This document shows positions 37,300-45,942 of a stretch of DNA of 64,000 bases, one piece after another. The DNA is taken from assembly GCA_963848355.1 (NCBI GenBank), contig CAWKDG010000012.1:1-64000 (forward strand), given 5' to 3'. How positions within the stretch are numbered: the stretch's first letter is position 1; every line of letters begins with the position of its first letter. A model generated the notes under the pieces. It had not been told where the DNA came from, searched no databases, and saw only the letters and a list, made by a program, of their open reading frames with translations. The translations under genes and the position numbers were made by a program. Origin of the DNA: CAWKDG01 sp963848355 (GTDB lineage: Bacteria > Actinomycetota > Acidimicrobiia > Acidimicrobiales > UBA8190).

Positions 37300-38649
37300 A
37301 TGACTGACCAGCAACCGACGTCGGGCAGCCGCCGGGCCTCACGACGCATTGTGGGTGGAGCCATGTCCGCAGGCCTCGCCGCCGTCGTGCTCATGGCCTT
37401 CGGCGCCTCCGCCGCCTCGGCCCGACCCAGTCCTCAGAACCCTCCGGCACCGACCGGCACCATCACGGTCAGCGCCGGCGGAGCGGTGACGATCACGGCC
37501 CAAGGGTCCTGGAGTTGGCCGGTTGGCAAAGGTGCTGGCGACATCCACGCCACGGCCGCCCCCGGTAAGCAATGCGGCACCGATTACGGCGTCGGCTGGG
37601 GCATGGTGTGGAACGACCCCGACGACCCCGGTTACACGCTCAAGGACGGCAGCGCCTCGGTGGGGGTGGGCTCGACCACCACCGCCAACGGCAACCTTCA
37701 GGACGAGGCGGTCGACTACGCCAGTCCCCCGGCGCAGTGCGGCTCCTTCAGCCCGGCCGCCGTCACCGGAACGTGGTCCGCGCAACACACGTACGCCAAC
37801 GCGACATCGGTGCCGTCGAGCATCTGCGTCGTGAGCTACGTCCTGAAGCGCTCCCCGACCGGCAAGGGACATGTCAGGGCGTACAAGGTGGACAAGAACA
37901 AGCGCAACTCGTTCGACGCCGCCGTCAAGGCGGGGCAGGGTGCGGCCTGGGCCACGAGCTCGGCCTGCTTCGATCCGTCCATCCTTCGGTCCACGTCGAC
38001 CATCGTCACTACGGCGACGAACGCCCAGGTCGGCTCGCCTATCACCGACACGGCCGTTCTGACCGGCACCACGCACACCGTGACACCGGTCGCCCCTCAG
38101 GCAGCGGTGGCGGGCAAGGCCGGCGGGACCATCACCTTCAACCTCTACGGTCCGGGCAACACGACCTGCACGTCGCCGGCGATCTACACCTCACCGGCGA
38201 TCACGGTGAACGGGAACGGGACCTACGGCCCGACATCGTTCACGCCGACGCAGGGTCCGGGCACTTACCGGTGGATCGCCACCTACAGCGGTGACGCCAC
38301 CAACAACGGGGCCACCGAGCTGTGCGGAGCGGCGGGCGAGACGTCCACGGTCAGTGCGGCACCGGTGACAGCGGCCACGAACGCGCCCACGAGCACCTCG
38401 GCCAGCACCCCGGTCGTCACCTCCGCCACCACGGCGACACCGGCGAGCACATCGTCGACCACGGCGTCGTCGACCCCGTCGGCCATCTCCGGGGCCACCA
38501 CGGTGCACACCGGCGAGCCCTGGGCCGGCTCGAAGCCCTACGTGGTCGCCGTCGTCGCCTTCGGCCTCTCGCTCATGGGTCTCAGCTTCTTCGAACGGCG
38601 TCGGACGGCCGTCCGCCGCCACGCCACCGAGAGCACGTCGACCTCTTGA
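37300..38649 (+). CDS. exported Ig-like domain protein with C-terminal membrane anchor
   Basis: This intact protein of about 449 residues starts at the ATG at 37300, preceded by GGAGAG. A long signal sequence has twin arginines (GSRRASRRIVGGAMSAG) and the hydrophobic core LAAVVLMAFGASAASA. The first half (GTITVSAGGAVTITAQGSW) has paired cysteines (CGTDYG, QCGSFSP, SICVVSYV, SACFDPS). The second is an Ig-like repeat (GGTITFNLYGPGNTTC, GTYRWIATYSGDATNN) of the kind seen in surface adhesins. A Thr/Ser-rich stalk follows, then a membrane segment VVAVVAFGLSLMGLSFF with ERRR behind it. It is probably displayed on the cell surface. The C-terminal layout resembles a sorting signal, but no LPxTG motif precedes the helix. 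Ligand unknown. Confidence 0.8.
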   Translation: MTDQQPTSGSRRASRRIVGGAMSAGLAAVVLMAFGASAASARPSPQNPPAPTGTITVSAGGAVTITAQGSWSWPVGKGAGDIHATAAPGKQCGTDYGVGWGMVWNDPDDPGYTLKDGSASVGVGSTTTANGNLQDEAVDYASPPAQCGSFSPAAVTGTWSAQHTYANATSVPSSICVVSYVLKRSPTGKGHVRAYKVDKNKRNSFDAAVKAGQGAAWATSSACFDPSILRSTSTIVTTATNAQVGSPITDTAVLTGTTHTVTPVAPQAAVAGKAGGTITFNLYGPGNTTCTSPAIYTSPAITVNGNGTYGPTSFTPTQGPGTYRWIATYSGDATNNGATELCGAAGETSTVSAAPVTAATNAPTSTSASTPVVTSATTATPASTSSTTASSTPSAISGATTVHTGEPWAGSKPYVVAVVAFGLSLMGLSFFERRRTAVRRHATESTSTS

Positions 38650-38697
38650 CCTGCTCCACCTGATCTCTTCATCTGATCTGTCTCGGGGGGGACACCG

Positions 38698-38745
38698 CAC
38701 AGCGCCCCGGGGCGGCGAGCAGCTTCGCCGCTTCGGGGCGCTGTG
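38698..38745. terminator. strong bidirectional hairpin between convergent genes
   Basis: A 12-base perfect outer stem is formed by CACAGCGCCCCG (38698-38709) and CGGGGCGCTGTG (38734-38745). An inner stem GCGGCGA/TCGCCGC surrounds the loop GCAGCT. It lies between the secreted-protein stop and the YjbQ stop, so it could end transcription from both sides. There is no long T-run, as is usual at high GC. Confidence 0.75.
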
Positions 38746-38750
38746 TCGCG

Positions 38751-39180
38751 TCACGGCGGCGGTGTCGACGCGATGGCCGGCGAAGCTGAGTCGCACCTGC
38801 CGATGGGGATTGTCGCTATTGGTGTCGACCAGAACCACGCTCTGCCACGTACCCAACGCCACCCGCCCGGCGAACACGGGAATCACGAGCGAGGGTGAGA
38901 CGAACACCGGGAGCAGGTGATCGGCTCCATGACCCGGGGACCCGTGACGGTGCCCGTAGCGATCGTCGCGGGGCAGGAACCGGGCGAGTGCGGCGCTCAG
39001 GTCGGCCTCCGACCCCGATCCCAGCTCCATCACGGCGACGCCGGCCGTGGCGTGGGGCACGAAGACCGAACACAGTCCGTCGCCTCGCCCGGTGCAGAAG
39101 TCGCCGACGGCGCCGGTCAGGTCCACCACCTGGCGGCGCGACGTATCGATCTCGAGGACGGTCGTCTCCACCGACGTCAC
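38751..39180 (-). CDS. yjbQ: YjbQ family (UPF0047) secondary thiamine-phosphate synthase-like protein, likely 3' frameshift
   Basis: This small conserved protein of about 140 residues belongs to a family linked to a side activity in thiamine phosphate formation. Conserved blocks are VVDLTGAVGDFCTGRGDGLC, VFVPHATAGVAVMELGSGSE, RHGSPGHGADHLLPVFVSPS (His cluster) and GRVALGTWQSVVLVDTNS, ending in RQVRLSF. In its own frame no stop occurs for several hundred bases. A one-base shift just after RLSF gives a TGA at 38751-38753 and the normal family length. This suggests a small indel near 38775-38785. The coordinates use that repaired end. Confidence 0.8.
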
Positions 39181-39216
39181 CCTCGATGACGGGCGGGTGG
39201 TCGGTCGATCCGCCGA

Positions 39217-39708
39217 TCAGCCGGGCAGGACGGCTTCGACGGCGGACACCAGACCGGCATCCTCGGGCTCGACGCCGGGGCGGAAGCGTCCGACGATCTC
39301 CCCGTCGGGGGCGATCAGGAACTTCTCGAAGTTCCACTGGATGTCCCCGGCCTCGCCCTCGGCATCGGCGGTGGCCGTCAGATCGTCGTATATGGCGTGA
39401 CGACCGGGGCCGTTCACCTCGATCTTCTCGAACAGCGGGAACGTCACCCCGTAGTTGACGGAGCAGAACTCGGCGATCTCGTCCGCCGTCCCCGGCTCCT
39501 GCTCGAGGAATTGGTTGCACGGAAAGCCGAGCACGCTGAAACCACGACCGGCGTAGGTGTCCTGCAGTTTCTGCAGACCGGCATACTGCGGCGTGAGACC
39601 GCAGCGCGAGGCGACGTTCACCACGAGCAGAGCCTTTCCTTTGTGTGCCCCCAGTGAGGACGGCTGGCCCTGCAACGTGTTCACGGGGATGTCGTAGATG
39701 TCGGACAC
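39217..39708 (-). CDS. glutathione peroxidase family (thiol peroxidase, Cys type)
   Basis: This intact protein of 163 residues starts at GTG 39708, six bases after GGAGGA. It reduces hydroperoxides. The peroxidatic Cys is in VVNVASRCGLTPQY (about residue 36), the conserved Gln in GFPCNQF and the Trp in QWNFEKFLI. It has Cys in place of selenocysteine. Actinobacteria make mycothiol rather than glutathione, and Cys-type family members usually take electrons from thioredoxin, so glutathione is probably not the donor (inference). It is cytosolic and on the same strand as yjbQ downstream, with a 36-base gap. Confidence 0.92.
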   Translation of the reverse strand: MSDIYDIPVNTLQGQPSSLGAHKGKALLVVNVASRCGLTPQYAGLQKLQDTYAGRGFSVLGFPCNQFLEQEPGTADEIAEFCSVNYGVTFPLFEKIEVNGPGRHAIYDDLTATADAEGEAGDIQWNFEKFLIAPDGEIVGRFRPGVEPEDAGLVSAVEAVLPG

Positions 39709-39874
39709 GGTCTCCTCCTGCCGGCCCCGGCGGGGCGTCTCGTCGGACGCCACCGGTGGCGGGGCGTCCTCGGTCACGGGCCAGTGTCGCGCGGGACGAG
39801 GACCCGGCGCGCCGTTGCTCCCGGCACCACCCGGGCGACGGGCGTTACGACGGTGCCCGCTAGCGTGTCGAGCC

Positions 39875-40183
39875 GTGGCGGAGGTGACCGTGATCGAGCA
39901 GACAGCGGGGATCTACGCCGTGACCATCAGCGACGGCGCCCGCACCTCGACCCATACCGTGCGCGTCCCCGACGAGCTCCCCGAGGCCCTCGGCTGTGCC
40001 CAGCTCCCGGTGGTCGACCTCGTGCGGAGCTCGATTGCCTTCCTCCTCGAACGCGAGCCACCGACCTCCATCCTGCGCACCTTCAGCCTCGAACAGATCG
40101 GCGACTACTTCCCCGAGTACCACGCCACCATGCGGCGCACGCTGGCCCGGGACAGCGGCGATCGGTCCCCCGGACCTTCTTAG
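39875..40183 (+). CDS. conserved hypothetical protein of about 102 residues
   Basis: I do not recognise a named family. The GTG at 39875 gives VAEVTVIEQTAGIYAVTISD, a beta-strand-rich start with GARTSTHTVRVPDELP. It is followed by helices LPVVDLVRSSIAFLLERE and SILRTFSLEQIGDYFPEY. The pattern suggests a small soluble alpha/beta protein. It overlaps the stop of the convergent HAD gene by four bases. An in-frame extension upstream to 39698 is rich in Arg and Pro and looks non-coding. Confidence 0.65.
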   Translation: MAEVTVIEQTAGIYAVTISDGARTSTHTVRVPDELPEALGCAQLPVVDLVRSSIAFLLEREPPTSILRTFSLEQIGDYFPEYHATMRRTLARDSGDRSPGPS

Positions 40184-40917
40184 CGATCCCCGTCGGTGCC
40201 GACGCTGCGCGGCGCCGGAGTGCGACGGCGGCCAGCGGCGAGCCGGGCCCAGAGGTCGTCGTCGACCTCCTCCAGGGTTCCGAGGACCACGTCGGCCACA
40301 TCGAAGCCATCGGGCACGGCACCGGCCGTCGTGGCCCGATCCTCGGGGACGGCCACGCAGACCATGCCGGCGGCGTTGGCAGCCCGGACGCCGGCGACCG
40401 AGTCCTCGAACACCACGCACCGGCCCGGATCCACGCCGAGCAGGCGCGCCGTGGTGAGGAAGACAGCGGGGTCGGGCTTCCCGGCCGGCTCCTCGGACGC
40501 CGAGTGGAGAACGGAGAACCAAGGTGCCCATGCCAACCGATCGACAACGGCGTCGATCAGTCGCCGGGGAGACGAGGAGGCGACGGCCAGCGCGAGGCCC
40601 CGCCGCCGACACGTCGTCACGGCGTGCAGAGCGCCCGGTTTGGCGACGACGCCCGTGAGGAGCGCGGCCATGGCATCGATGATCTCGGCCGCCACGGCGT
40701 CGGGAGTGGGACCCTCCCACGGGTAGAGGCGGTACCAGTGGTGCGCGACCTCGCTCGCCACCATCCCTCTCGTCTCACCACAGCGCTGTGCGGTCAGCGG
40801 CACTCCGAGGCCACCGAGGATCCGCATCTCGGCCTCGCACCACAACGGCTCGGAGTCGACGAGCAACCCATCCATGTCGAACACGGCGGCACCGGGCCAC
40901 GAATGGTTCCCCGTCAT
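40180..40917 (-). CDS. HAD superfamily phosphatase (beta-phosphoglucomutase/hexitol phosphatase-like)
   Basis: This intact protein of 245 residues is a class I HAD hydrolase. Motif I is AAVFDMDGLLVDSEPLW (nucleophile and acid Asp). A helical cap follows. Motif II is LAVASSSPRRLIDAVV, motif III is EEPAGKPDPAVFL (Lys), and motif IV is CVVFEDSVAGVRAANAAGM. The DMDGLLVDSEPLW start is typical of sugar-phosphate phosphatases such as hexitol phosphatase B or beta-phosphoglucomutase relatives. It is probably a cytosolic sugar-phosphate phosphatase. The start ATG at 40917 is well placed before a divergent promoter region. Confidence 0.9.
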   Translation of the reverse strand: MTGNHSWPGAAVFDMDGLLVDSEPLWCEAEMRILGGLGVPLTAQRCGETRGMVASEVAHHWYRLYPWEGPTPDAVAAEIIDAMAALLTGVVAKPGALHAVTTCRRRGLALAVASSSPRRLIDAVVDRLAWAPWFSVLHSASEEPAGKPDPAVFLTTARLLGVDPGRCVVFEDSVAGVRAANAAGMVCVAVPEDRATTAGAVPDGFDVADVVLGTLEEVDDDLWARLAAGRRRTPAPRSVGTDGDR

Positions 40918-41036
40918 GCGTGCACGGTAGCCAGGACGGGGCGGACATCTCGTGAACGCCGGGCCCTCGCCGCCCGTATCCTCAGGTCAAGAAGGCGAAA
41001 ACCGCGGTGCGGCAGCCCCTCAGGGAGGTACGACCG

Positions 41037-41693
41037 ATGATCAGCGAGGCCAAGGCCCACACACAGGCACGACCGGCGTTCCGGCGCCGAGCAGCGCGGT
41101 CCCTGACGGCTCTCGCCGGCGTCGCCGTGGTGGGTCTCATCGCCGCCGCCTGCGGGTCGTCGACACCGAGCGCCTCGCGGACGTCGAGCACCTCGACGAC
41201 GGCGGCGTCGCCGGCCAGCGCCACCGGGACCGGCGGTGGCAGCCAGGTGGTGGCCAACGTCGTCGCCAATGCCAAGATCGGCGGCTCCATCCTGGTCGAC
41301 TCGTCGGGGATGACCCTCTACATGTTCAGCGCCGACACCGCCGCCATGAGCGCCTGCACCGGAGGCTGCGCCTCGGCGTGGCCGCCGCTCACCGTCTCCT
41401 CCGGCACCACGCCCAAGGGGGGGTCGGGGGCCACGGGGACGTTCGCCACCATCACCCGCTCCGACGGCTCGCTCCAGGTCGCCTGGAACGGTCATCCCCT
41501 CTACACCTTCTCAGGGGACAGCGCCGCCGGCGACACCAACGGGCAGAACCTCACGAGCGACGGCGGGACCTGGACGGTCGCCACCGTCAGCGCCTCCACG
41601 GCGCCCATGACGACCACGGCGCCCAAGACCACCACGGCGCCCACGACCAAGGCGCCGTCGACGACGGCACCGAGCGGAGGCTACGGGTATTGA
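41037..41693 (+). CDS. COG4315-type lipoprotein with Yx(F/W/Y)xxD repeats
   Basis: This intact exported lipoprotein has a signal ending in the lipobox GLIAAACG. A Ser/Thr-rich linker precedes the repeat domain. Two diagnostic motifs are visible: LYMFSADTAAMSACTGGCAS (Y-x-F-x-x-D plus a Cys pair) and LYTFSGDSAAGDTNGQ. Another family block is CASAWPPLTVSSG. The tail is a low-complexity TTTAPKTTTAPTTKAPS stretch ending SGGYGY. A strong site AGGGAGG precedes the ATG. Members often sit in operons with sigma/anti-sigma genes, as here. The function is unknown; metal or redox binding is possible from the Cys pair. Confidence 0.88.
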   Translation: MISEAKAHTQARPAFRRRAARSLTALAGVAVVGLIAAACGSSTPSASRTSSTSTTAASPASATGTGGGSQVVANVVANAKIGGSILVDSSGMTLYMFSADTAAMSACTGGCASAWPPLTVSSGTTPKGGSGATGTFATITRSDGSLQVAWNGHPLYTFSGDSAAGDTNGQNLTSDGGTWTVATVSASTAPMTTTAPKTTTAPTTKAPSTTAPSGGYGY

Positions 41694-41731
41694 CCGGAAC
41701 GACGACCGGAGAGCGTGGCGGCACCGACACC

Positions 41732-42322
41732 ATGAACGAGACGGGTTCTCCCGGCGCCAGCGCCACGGGCGGGACGTCCCCGCCGCGAGCCCTTCGCGCC
41801 CGCAAGCCTCCCCCGATCACCGAGTCGGCCGACGAGGAGGGACTGCGGGCCGCCTTCGTGGCCCACAGCGGTGAGCTCTACGGCTACGCCCGACGCTCAC
41901 TGAGCGACGCCGGGGCCGCCGAGGAGGTCGTCCAGGAGACGTTCATCCGGGCGTGGCGGGCCCGGGAGCGGTTCGATCCCGAACTCGGCTCTCTGCGCAC
42001 GTGGCTCTTCGCCATCGAACGCCGGATCGTCATCGACCACGCCCGCTCGCGCGCCCTGCGCCAGACGAGCCCCCTGCCCGCCGATCTCGTCCAGGTCGGT
42101 GACGATATCGAGAAGGCCCTGGTGGGGTGGCAGGTCGAGGAGGCGCTGCGGCGCCTGCGGCCCGAGCACCGTCAGGTCCTGATCGAGACCTACTACCGGG
42201 GGCGCGCCGGCCGCGACGTGGCCGTCGAGCTGGGCATCCCCGAGGGAACCGTCCGCAGCCGCCTCTTCTACGCGCTCCAGTCCCTGCGCCTGACGCTCGA
42301 TGAGATGGGATGGGACGAATGA
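41732..42322 (+). CDS. ECF-type sigma-70 factor
   Basis: This intact protein of about 196 residues is an alternative sigma factor. Region 2 reads LYGYARRSLSDAGAAEEVVQ with ETFIRAWRARERFDPELGS and LRTWLFAIERRIVIDHAR. Region 4 has LRRLRPEHRQVLIETYYRG, GRDVAVELGIPEGTVRSRLF and YALQSLRLTLDEMG. The N-terminal 35 residues are Pro/Ala-rich and probably disordered. It directs RNA polymerase to a small regulon, likely including its own operon and the upstream lipoprotein gene. The stop overlaps the anti-sigma start (ATGA), the standard arrangement for a sigma/anti-sigma pair. Confidence 0.94.
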   Translation: MNETGSPGASATGGTSPPRALRARKPPPITESADEEGLRAAFVAHSGELYGYARRSLSDAGAAEEVVQETFIRAWRARERFDPELGSLRTWLFAIERRIVIDHARSRALRQTSPLPADLVQVGDDIEKALVGWQVEEALRRLRPEHRQVLIETYYRGRAGRDVAVELGIPEGTVRSRLFYALQSLRLTLDEMGWDE

Positions 42323-42972
42323 CGGCCGATCGGTGCGACCATTGGCACGGCCTGCTGGCCCTCGAGGTCGTGGGCCAGCTCGGCGAGGCCGACCGCCTGG
42401 CCTTGAGCGCCCATCTCGACGGATGCCGGGCCTGCCGCGACGAACGCAGTGGCCTTCTCGGTCTGGCGGGGATCCTCCCGGCGGCCGACCCCGATGCCAT
42501 CGAAGGACACGACGTGCCCTTCGAGCTCCAGACGGCGGTCTTCGATCGCCTCCGGGCCGACGCGCGTCGTGATCACCGTCGGCGCGGTGCTCTCTTTGTC
42601 CTCGGCGGTGTGGCCGCCGTCGCCGTCGCCCTGGCTCTCGTGGTCGGCCTCTCCGGATCCTCCGGCACACCGCGCACGGGATACACAGTGGCACTGACCG
42701 GATCCGCCGGCGTCAAGGCCTCGGCCCGTCTCACGTCCGAACCGTGGGGCACCGCCGTCCGTCTCCAGGAGACGGGGCAGGCCGGCGGCCAGGTCCTGTC
42801 GGTGGCCATGCGCAGTACGAGCGGTTCGTGGTGGGCGGCTGGGACGTACCGGACGGTGACGGGACACGCCGTCGAGGTCGAACTGGCGTGCGGGGTCCCC
42901 TCGTCGAAGATCGCCAGCATCTGGGTGCACAACAAGGCGGGGCACACGGTGCTGCACGCGTACGTCACCTGA
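42319..42972 (+). CDS. zinc-finger anti-sigma factor with one membrane segment
   Basis: This intact protein of 217 residues starts with MTADRCDHWHGLLALEV and carries the ZAS motif HLDGCRACRDE (H-x3-C-x2-C), which holds the sigma factor in the cytosol. A basic stretch RRDHRRRG precedes the membrane helix ALFVLGGVAAVAVALALVVG. The outer domain (SARLTSEPWGTAVRLQETG, SGSWWAAGTYRTVTGH) is a beta-rich sensor-like region seen in actinobacterial anti-sigma factors. It probably responds to an envelope or redox signal that releases the sigma factor. The ATG overlaps the sigma stop. Confidence 0.92.
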   Translation: MTADRCDHWHGLLALEVVGQLGEADRLALSAHLDGCRACRDERSGLLGLAGILPAADPDAIEGHDVPFELQTAVFDRLRADARRDHRRRGALFVLGGVAAVAVALALVVGLSGSSGTPRTGYTVALTGSAGVKASARLTSEPWGTAVRLQETGQAGGQVLSVAMRSTSGSWWAAGTYRTVTGHAVEVELACGVPSSKIASIWVHNKAGHTVLHAYVT

Positions 42973-43012
42973 CCACCGGCTCCGTCCGGGGAGGCGGTGA
43001 CATCATGAGGCG

Positions 43013-44688
43013 GTGACGACGCCGCCATCCGACGCCCCCGAGACGGTGGCCGACCTCCTGCGGGCCCGGGCCGAGGACGACGCTCCCGGCGTTCTCTTCG
43101 AGGACCGCTCGTGGACGTGGCGCCAGGTGGTGGCCGAGAGCGACCGCCGCGCCTCGCTGGCCGCTCGTCTGCGCCGTCCCGGTCCGTTCCACATCGGCGT
43201 GCTCCTCGACAACCGACCCGACTACCTCTTCTGGCTGGGTGGCGCGGCGTTGAGCGGCGCCACCGTCGTCGGGATCAACCCCACCCGGCGCGGCGAAGAA
43301 CTGGCCCGCGACATCCGCTTCGCCGACTGCCAGGTCGTCGTCACCGATGGCGCGGGCGCCGACCTGCTCACCGGTCTCGATCTCGGGCTCGATCCCGACC
43401 GGGTCCTCCATATCGAGGACGACGACCCCAGGGAGGTCGGTCGGGGGACTCCGGAACCCCGGTCGGCGCCGACGTCTCGCCGTCCGATCTGTTCCTTCTG
43501 CTCTTCACCTCGGGGACCACCGGCTCGCCCAAGGCGGTCCGATGCACCCAGGGCCGTCTCGCCGCCATCGCCTGGCGCGCCGCTCTCGGCTACGGGTTTC
43601 TCCGAGACGACGTCTGCTACTGCCCCATGCCGCTCTTCCACGGCAACGCCATCATGGCCCTCTGGGCTCCGGCCATGTACGTCGGGGCCACCGTTGCCCT
43701 CACCCGGCGCTTCAGCGCATCGGGCTTCCTCTCCGACGTCCGCCGGCACCGCGCCACGCGGTTCACCTACGTCGGGAAGGCGCTGGCCTACGTCCTGGCC
43801 AGCCCCGAGCGTTCCGACGACGACGACAATCCGTTGCGCCAGGGCTTCGGGACCGAAGCGTCGAGCCCCGACCGGGCCGCCTTCGAACAACGCTTCGGCT
43901 GCCGGCTGGTGGAGGGATACGGGTCGAGCGAGGGCGGCGCCGTCATCAACGTCACGCCCGAGACCCCGCCCGGCTCCCTGGGACTGCCGGTGCCCGGTGA
44001 CGACATCGTCGTCTGCTCGGCTCTGACCAACCGCGAATGCCCACCGGCGCGCTTCGACGGTGCCGGTCGACTCCTCAACGCCGACGAGGCCATCGGCGAG
44101 ATCGTCAACCGCGGGGCCGTCCCCAACTTCGAGGGGTATTACAAGAACACCGAGGGGGACGCCGAGCGGGTGCACGGCGGGTGGTACTGGACGGGCGACC
44201 TGGCCTACCGCGACGGCGACGGCTTCTTCTACTTCGCCGGCCGCGGCGACGACTGGCTGCGCGTCGATTCGGAGAACTTCGCCGCCGCCCCTGTCGAGCG
44301 CATCGTCGAACGCCACCCCGATCTGGCCGCCGTCGCCGTCTACGCCGTTCCCGACCCGCGCTCGGGTGACGCCGTCATGGCCGCCGTCGAGCTGCGCCCG
44401 GGCACCGCCTTCGACCCCGACGGCTTCGCCTCCTTCCTGTCGGACCAACCCGATCTGGGGACCAAGTGGTCGCCGCGCTTCGTCCGGGTGATGGACTCGC
44501 TTCCTCTGACGGCCACCGGCAAGATCACCAAGGACGCGCTGCGGCGCGTTGCCTGGCAGTGTGACGACCCCGTCTTCTGGGCCCCCGACCGGGCCCCGTG
44601 GCGATACCGCCGCCTCACCGGGGAGGACCGCACCCGCCTGGGCGACGAGTTCGCCCACTTCGGACGCTCCGCCCTGCTCCCTCTGTGA
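43013..44688 (+). CDS. AMP-dependent acyl-CoA synthetase/ligase (FadD17-like), one frameshift
   Basis: This ANL-superfamily enzyme activates a fatty or other carboxylic acid to acyl-CoA through an acyl-AMP. Blocks are APGVLFEDRSWTWRQVVAES and GVLLDNRPDYLFWLGGAAL, the ATP loop LLFTSGTTGSPKAVRCTQGR, VEGYGSSEGGAVINVTPE, GGWYWTGDLAYRDGDGFFYF, GRGDDWLRVDSENFAAAPVE and the catalytic Lys region LPLTATGKITKDALRRV. One frameshift near 43430-43470 separates the N-terminal part from the rest. The start is GTG at 43013. The wording resembles mycobacterial FadD17-type long-chain or sterol side-chain ligases. The substrate is not fixed. Confidence 0.9.
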
Positions 44689-44712
44689 CGTCTCTGACCT
44701 CTCCCCCTCTCT

Positions 44713-44773
44713 GTCGGGTCCCCCTCACCGTGGGGTCCCCCTCACCGTCGGGTCCCCCTCACCGTCGGGTCCC
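44713..44773. repeat. 17-bp tandem repeat, 3.6 units
   Basis: Units of GTCGGGTCCCCCTCACC lie at 44713, 44730 (one base different), 44747 and a partial copy at 44764. They fall in the 189-base gap between the acyl-CoA ligase stop and pspA. No open frame or hairpin explains them. They may be promoter-proximal spacing or binding sites, or simple slippage products. Confidence 0.9.
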
Positions 44774-44877
44774 GAGACGCCCGGTCACCGGCCAGGCACC
44801 TGAGGGAGGGCGCTCTCGACGTATGGGTCACGGCGTGCTCTGATCTAGAGCCGGACATCAGAAAGGGCACAGGCACT

Positions 44878-45672
44878 ATGAGCGTGATGAAGCGGCTCTC
44901 GGGGATCGTTCAGGCCAAGGCGAACAAGGCGCTCGACAAGGCCGAGAACCCCGCCGACATGCTCGATCTCTCCTACGAGAAGCAGCAGGAGAATCTCCAG
45001 AAGGTCCGCCGCGCCCTGGCCGACGTGGCCACGGCCAAGAAGCGGCTCGAGCTCCAGGCCACCGAGCTCCAGGGCCAGGCCACAAAGCTCCAGGACCAGG
45101 CCAAACAGGCCCTGGCCCAGGGTCAGGAGGACCTGGCCCGCCAGGCTCTCACCCGTCGGGCGGCGCTGGCCGACCAGCTGACCGACCTCGGCACCCAGCA
45201 CAACCAGGTCGAAGCCCAGCAGCAACAACTCGAGACCACGGCGACGAGGCTCTCGACCCAGATCGAGGCCTTCCGGACCAAGAAGGAGACCCTGAAGGCC
45301 AGCTACACCGCCTCCAAGGCCCAGGCCTCCATCGGTGAAGCCGTCTCGGGGATCTCGGAATCGATGACCGACGCCGGGATGACCCTCGACCGCGCCCAGG
45401 ACAAGATCAGCCAGATGCAGGCCCGGGCGGGTGCCATCGACGAGCTCATCGACACCGGTGCCCTCCCCGATGCCCTCGGCGGCGGCAAGGACGACATCCA
45501 GGCCCAGCTGGACGCCACCTCCCAGGCCGGCCAGGTCGACTCCGAACTGGCGGCGCTCAAAGCACAGCTCGGCGCCGCACCGGCCGGGGGCGCCCTGCCC
45601 ACGGCCTCCGAAGCGGCCCCGGACACCGCCACCCCCGATCCCTCCGGTCCGGCCGGGGGTGCCCCCTCATGA
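44878..45672 (+). CDS. pspA: PspA/IM30 family membrane-stress protein
   Basis: This intact protein of 264 residues begins MSVMKRLSGIVQAKANKALD and then forms one long coiled coil (ENPADMLDLSYEKQQENLQK, LELQATELQGQATKLQDQAK, QALTRRAALADQLTDLG). A helix near SIGEAVSGISESMTDAGM and a Pro/Ala-rich tail follow. PspA-type proteins polymerise on the inner face of the membrane and limit proton leakage under stress. The actinobacterial partner gene pspAA lies directly downstream with an ATGA overlap. No PspC or ClgR-like gene is next to it. Confidence 0.92.
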   Translation: MSVMKRLSGIVQAKANKALDKAENPADMLDLSYEKQQENLQKVRRALADVATAKKRLELQATELQGQATKLQDQAKQALAQGQEDLARQALTRRAALADQLTDLGTQHNQVEAQQQQLETTATRLSTQIEAFRTKKETLKASYTASKAQASIGEAVSGISESMTDAGMTLDRAQDKISQMQARAGAIDELIDTGALPDALGGGKDDIQAQLDATSQAGQVDSELAALKAQLGAAPAGGALPTASEAAPDTATPDPSGPAGGAPS

Positions 45673-45935
45673 TCGTCCGCATCCTCGGCGAGGGTCGCTT
45701 CGAGGTGCCCGAGGCCGACATGCCGGCCATCGAGCAACTCGACGCCCAACTGACCGACGCCCTCGACCGCAACGACGAGACGGAGTTCGACTCCACCCTG
45801 GCCGATCTCGTCGGCCAGGTCCGTCACAGCGGTGCGCTGCTCCCAGCCGACGACCTCCAGACGTCAGGTCTCGTCGTGCCCCATGCCGGTTCGACCTTGT
45901 CCGAGGTGAAGGGACTGCTCTCCGAGGAGTCCTGA
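45669..45935 (+). CDS. PspAA domain protein, partner of PspA
   Basis: This intact 88-residue protein, MIVRILGEGRFEVPEADM, is followed by IEQLDAQLTDALDRNDETEF and VVPHAGSTLSEVKGLLSEE. This is the PspA-associated small protein named PspAA, found next to PspA in actinobacteria and related phyla. It is thought to modulate PspA assembly. The overlap with the upstream stop indicates translational coupling. Its size and fold wording match the family. Confidence 0.88.
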   Translation: MIVRILGEGRFEVPEADMPAIEQLDAQLTDALDRNDETEFDSTLADLVGQVRHSGALLPADDLQTSGLVVPHAGSTLSEVKGLLSEES

Positions 45936-45942
45936 GCCACCC

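Noticed and set aside
38500..38649. Sortase LPxTG anchor on the secreted Ig-like protein
   Set aside because: A membrane helix and basic tail are present, but no LPxTG-like motif precedes them. A simple membrane anchor is more likely.
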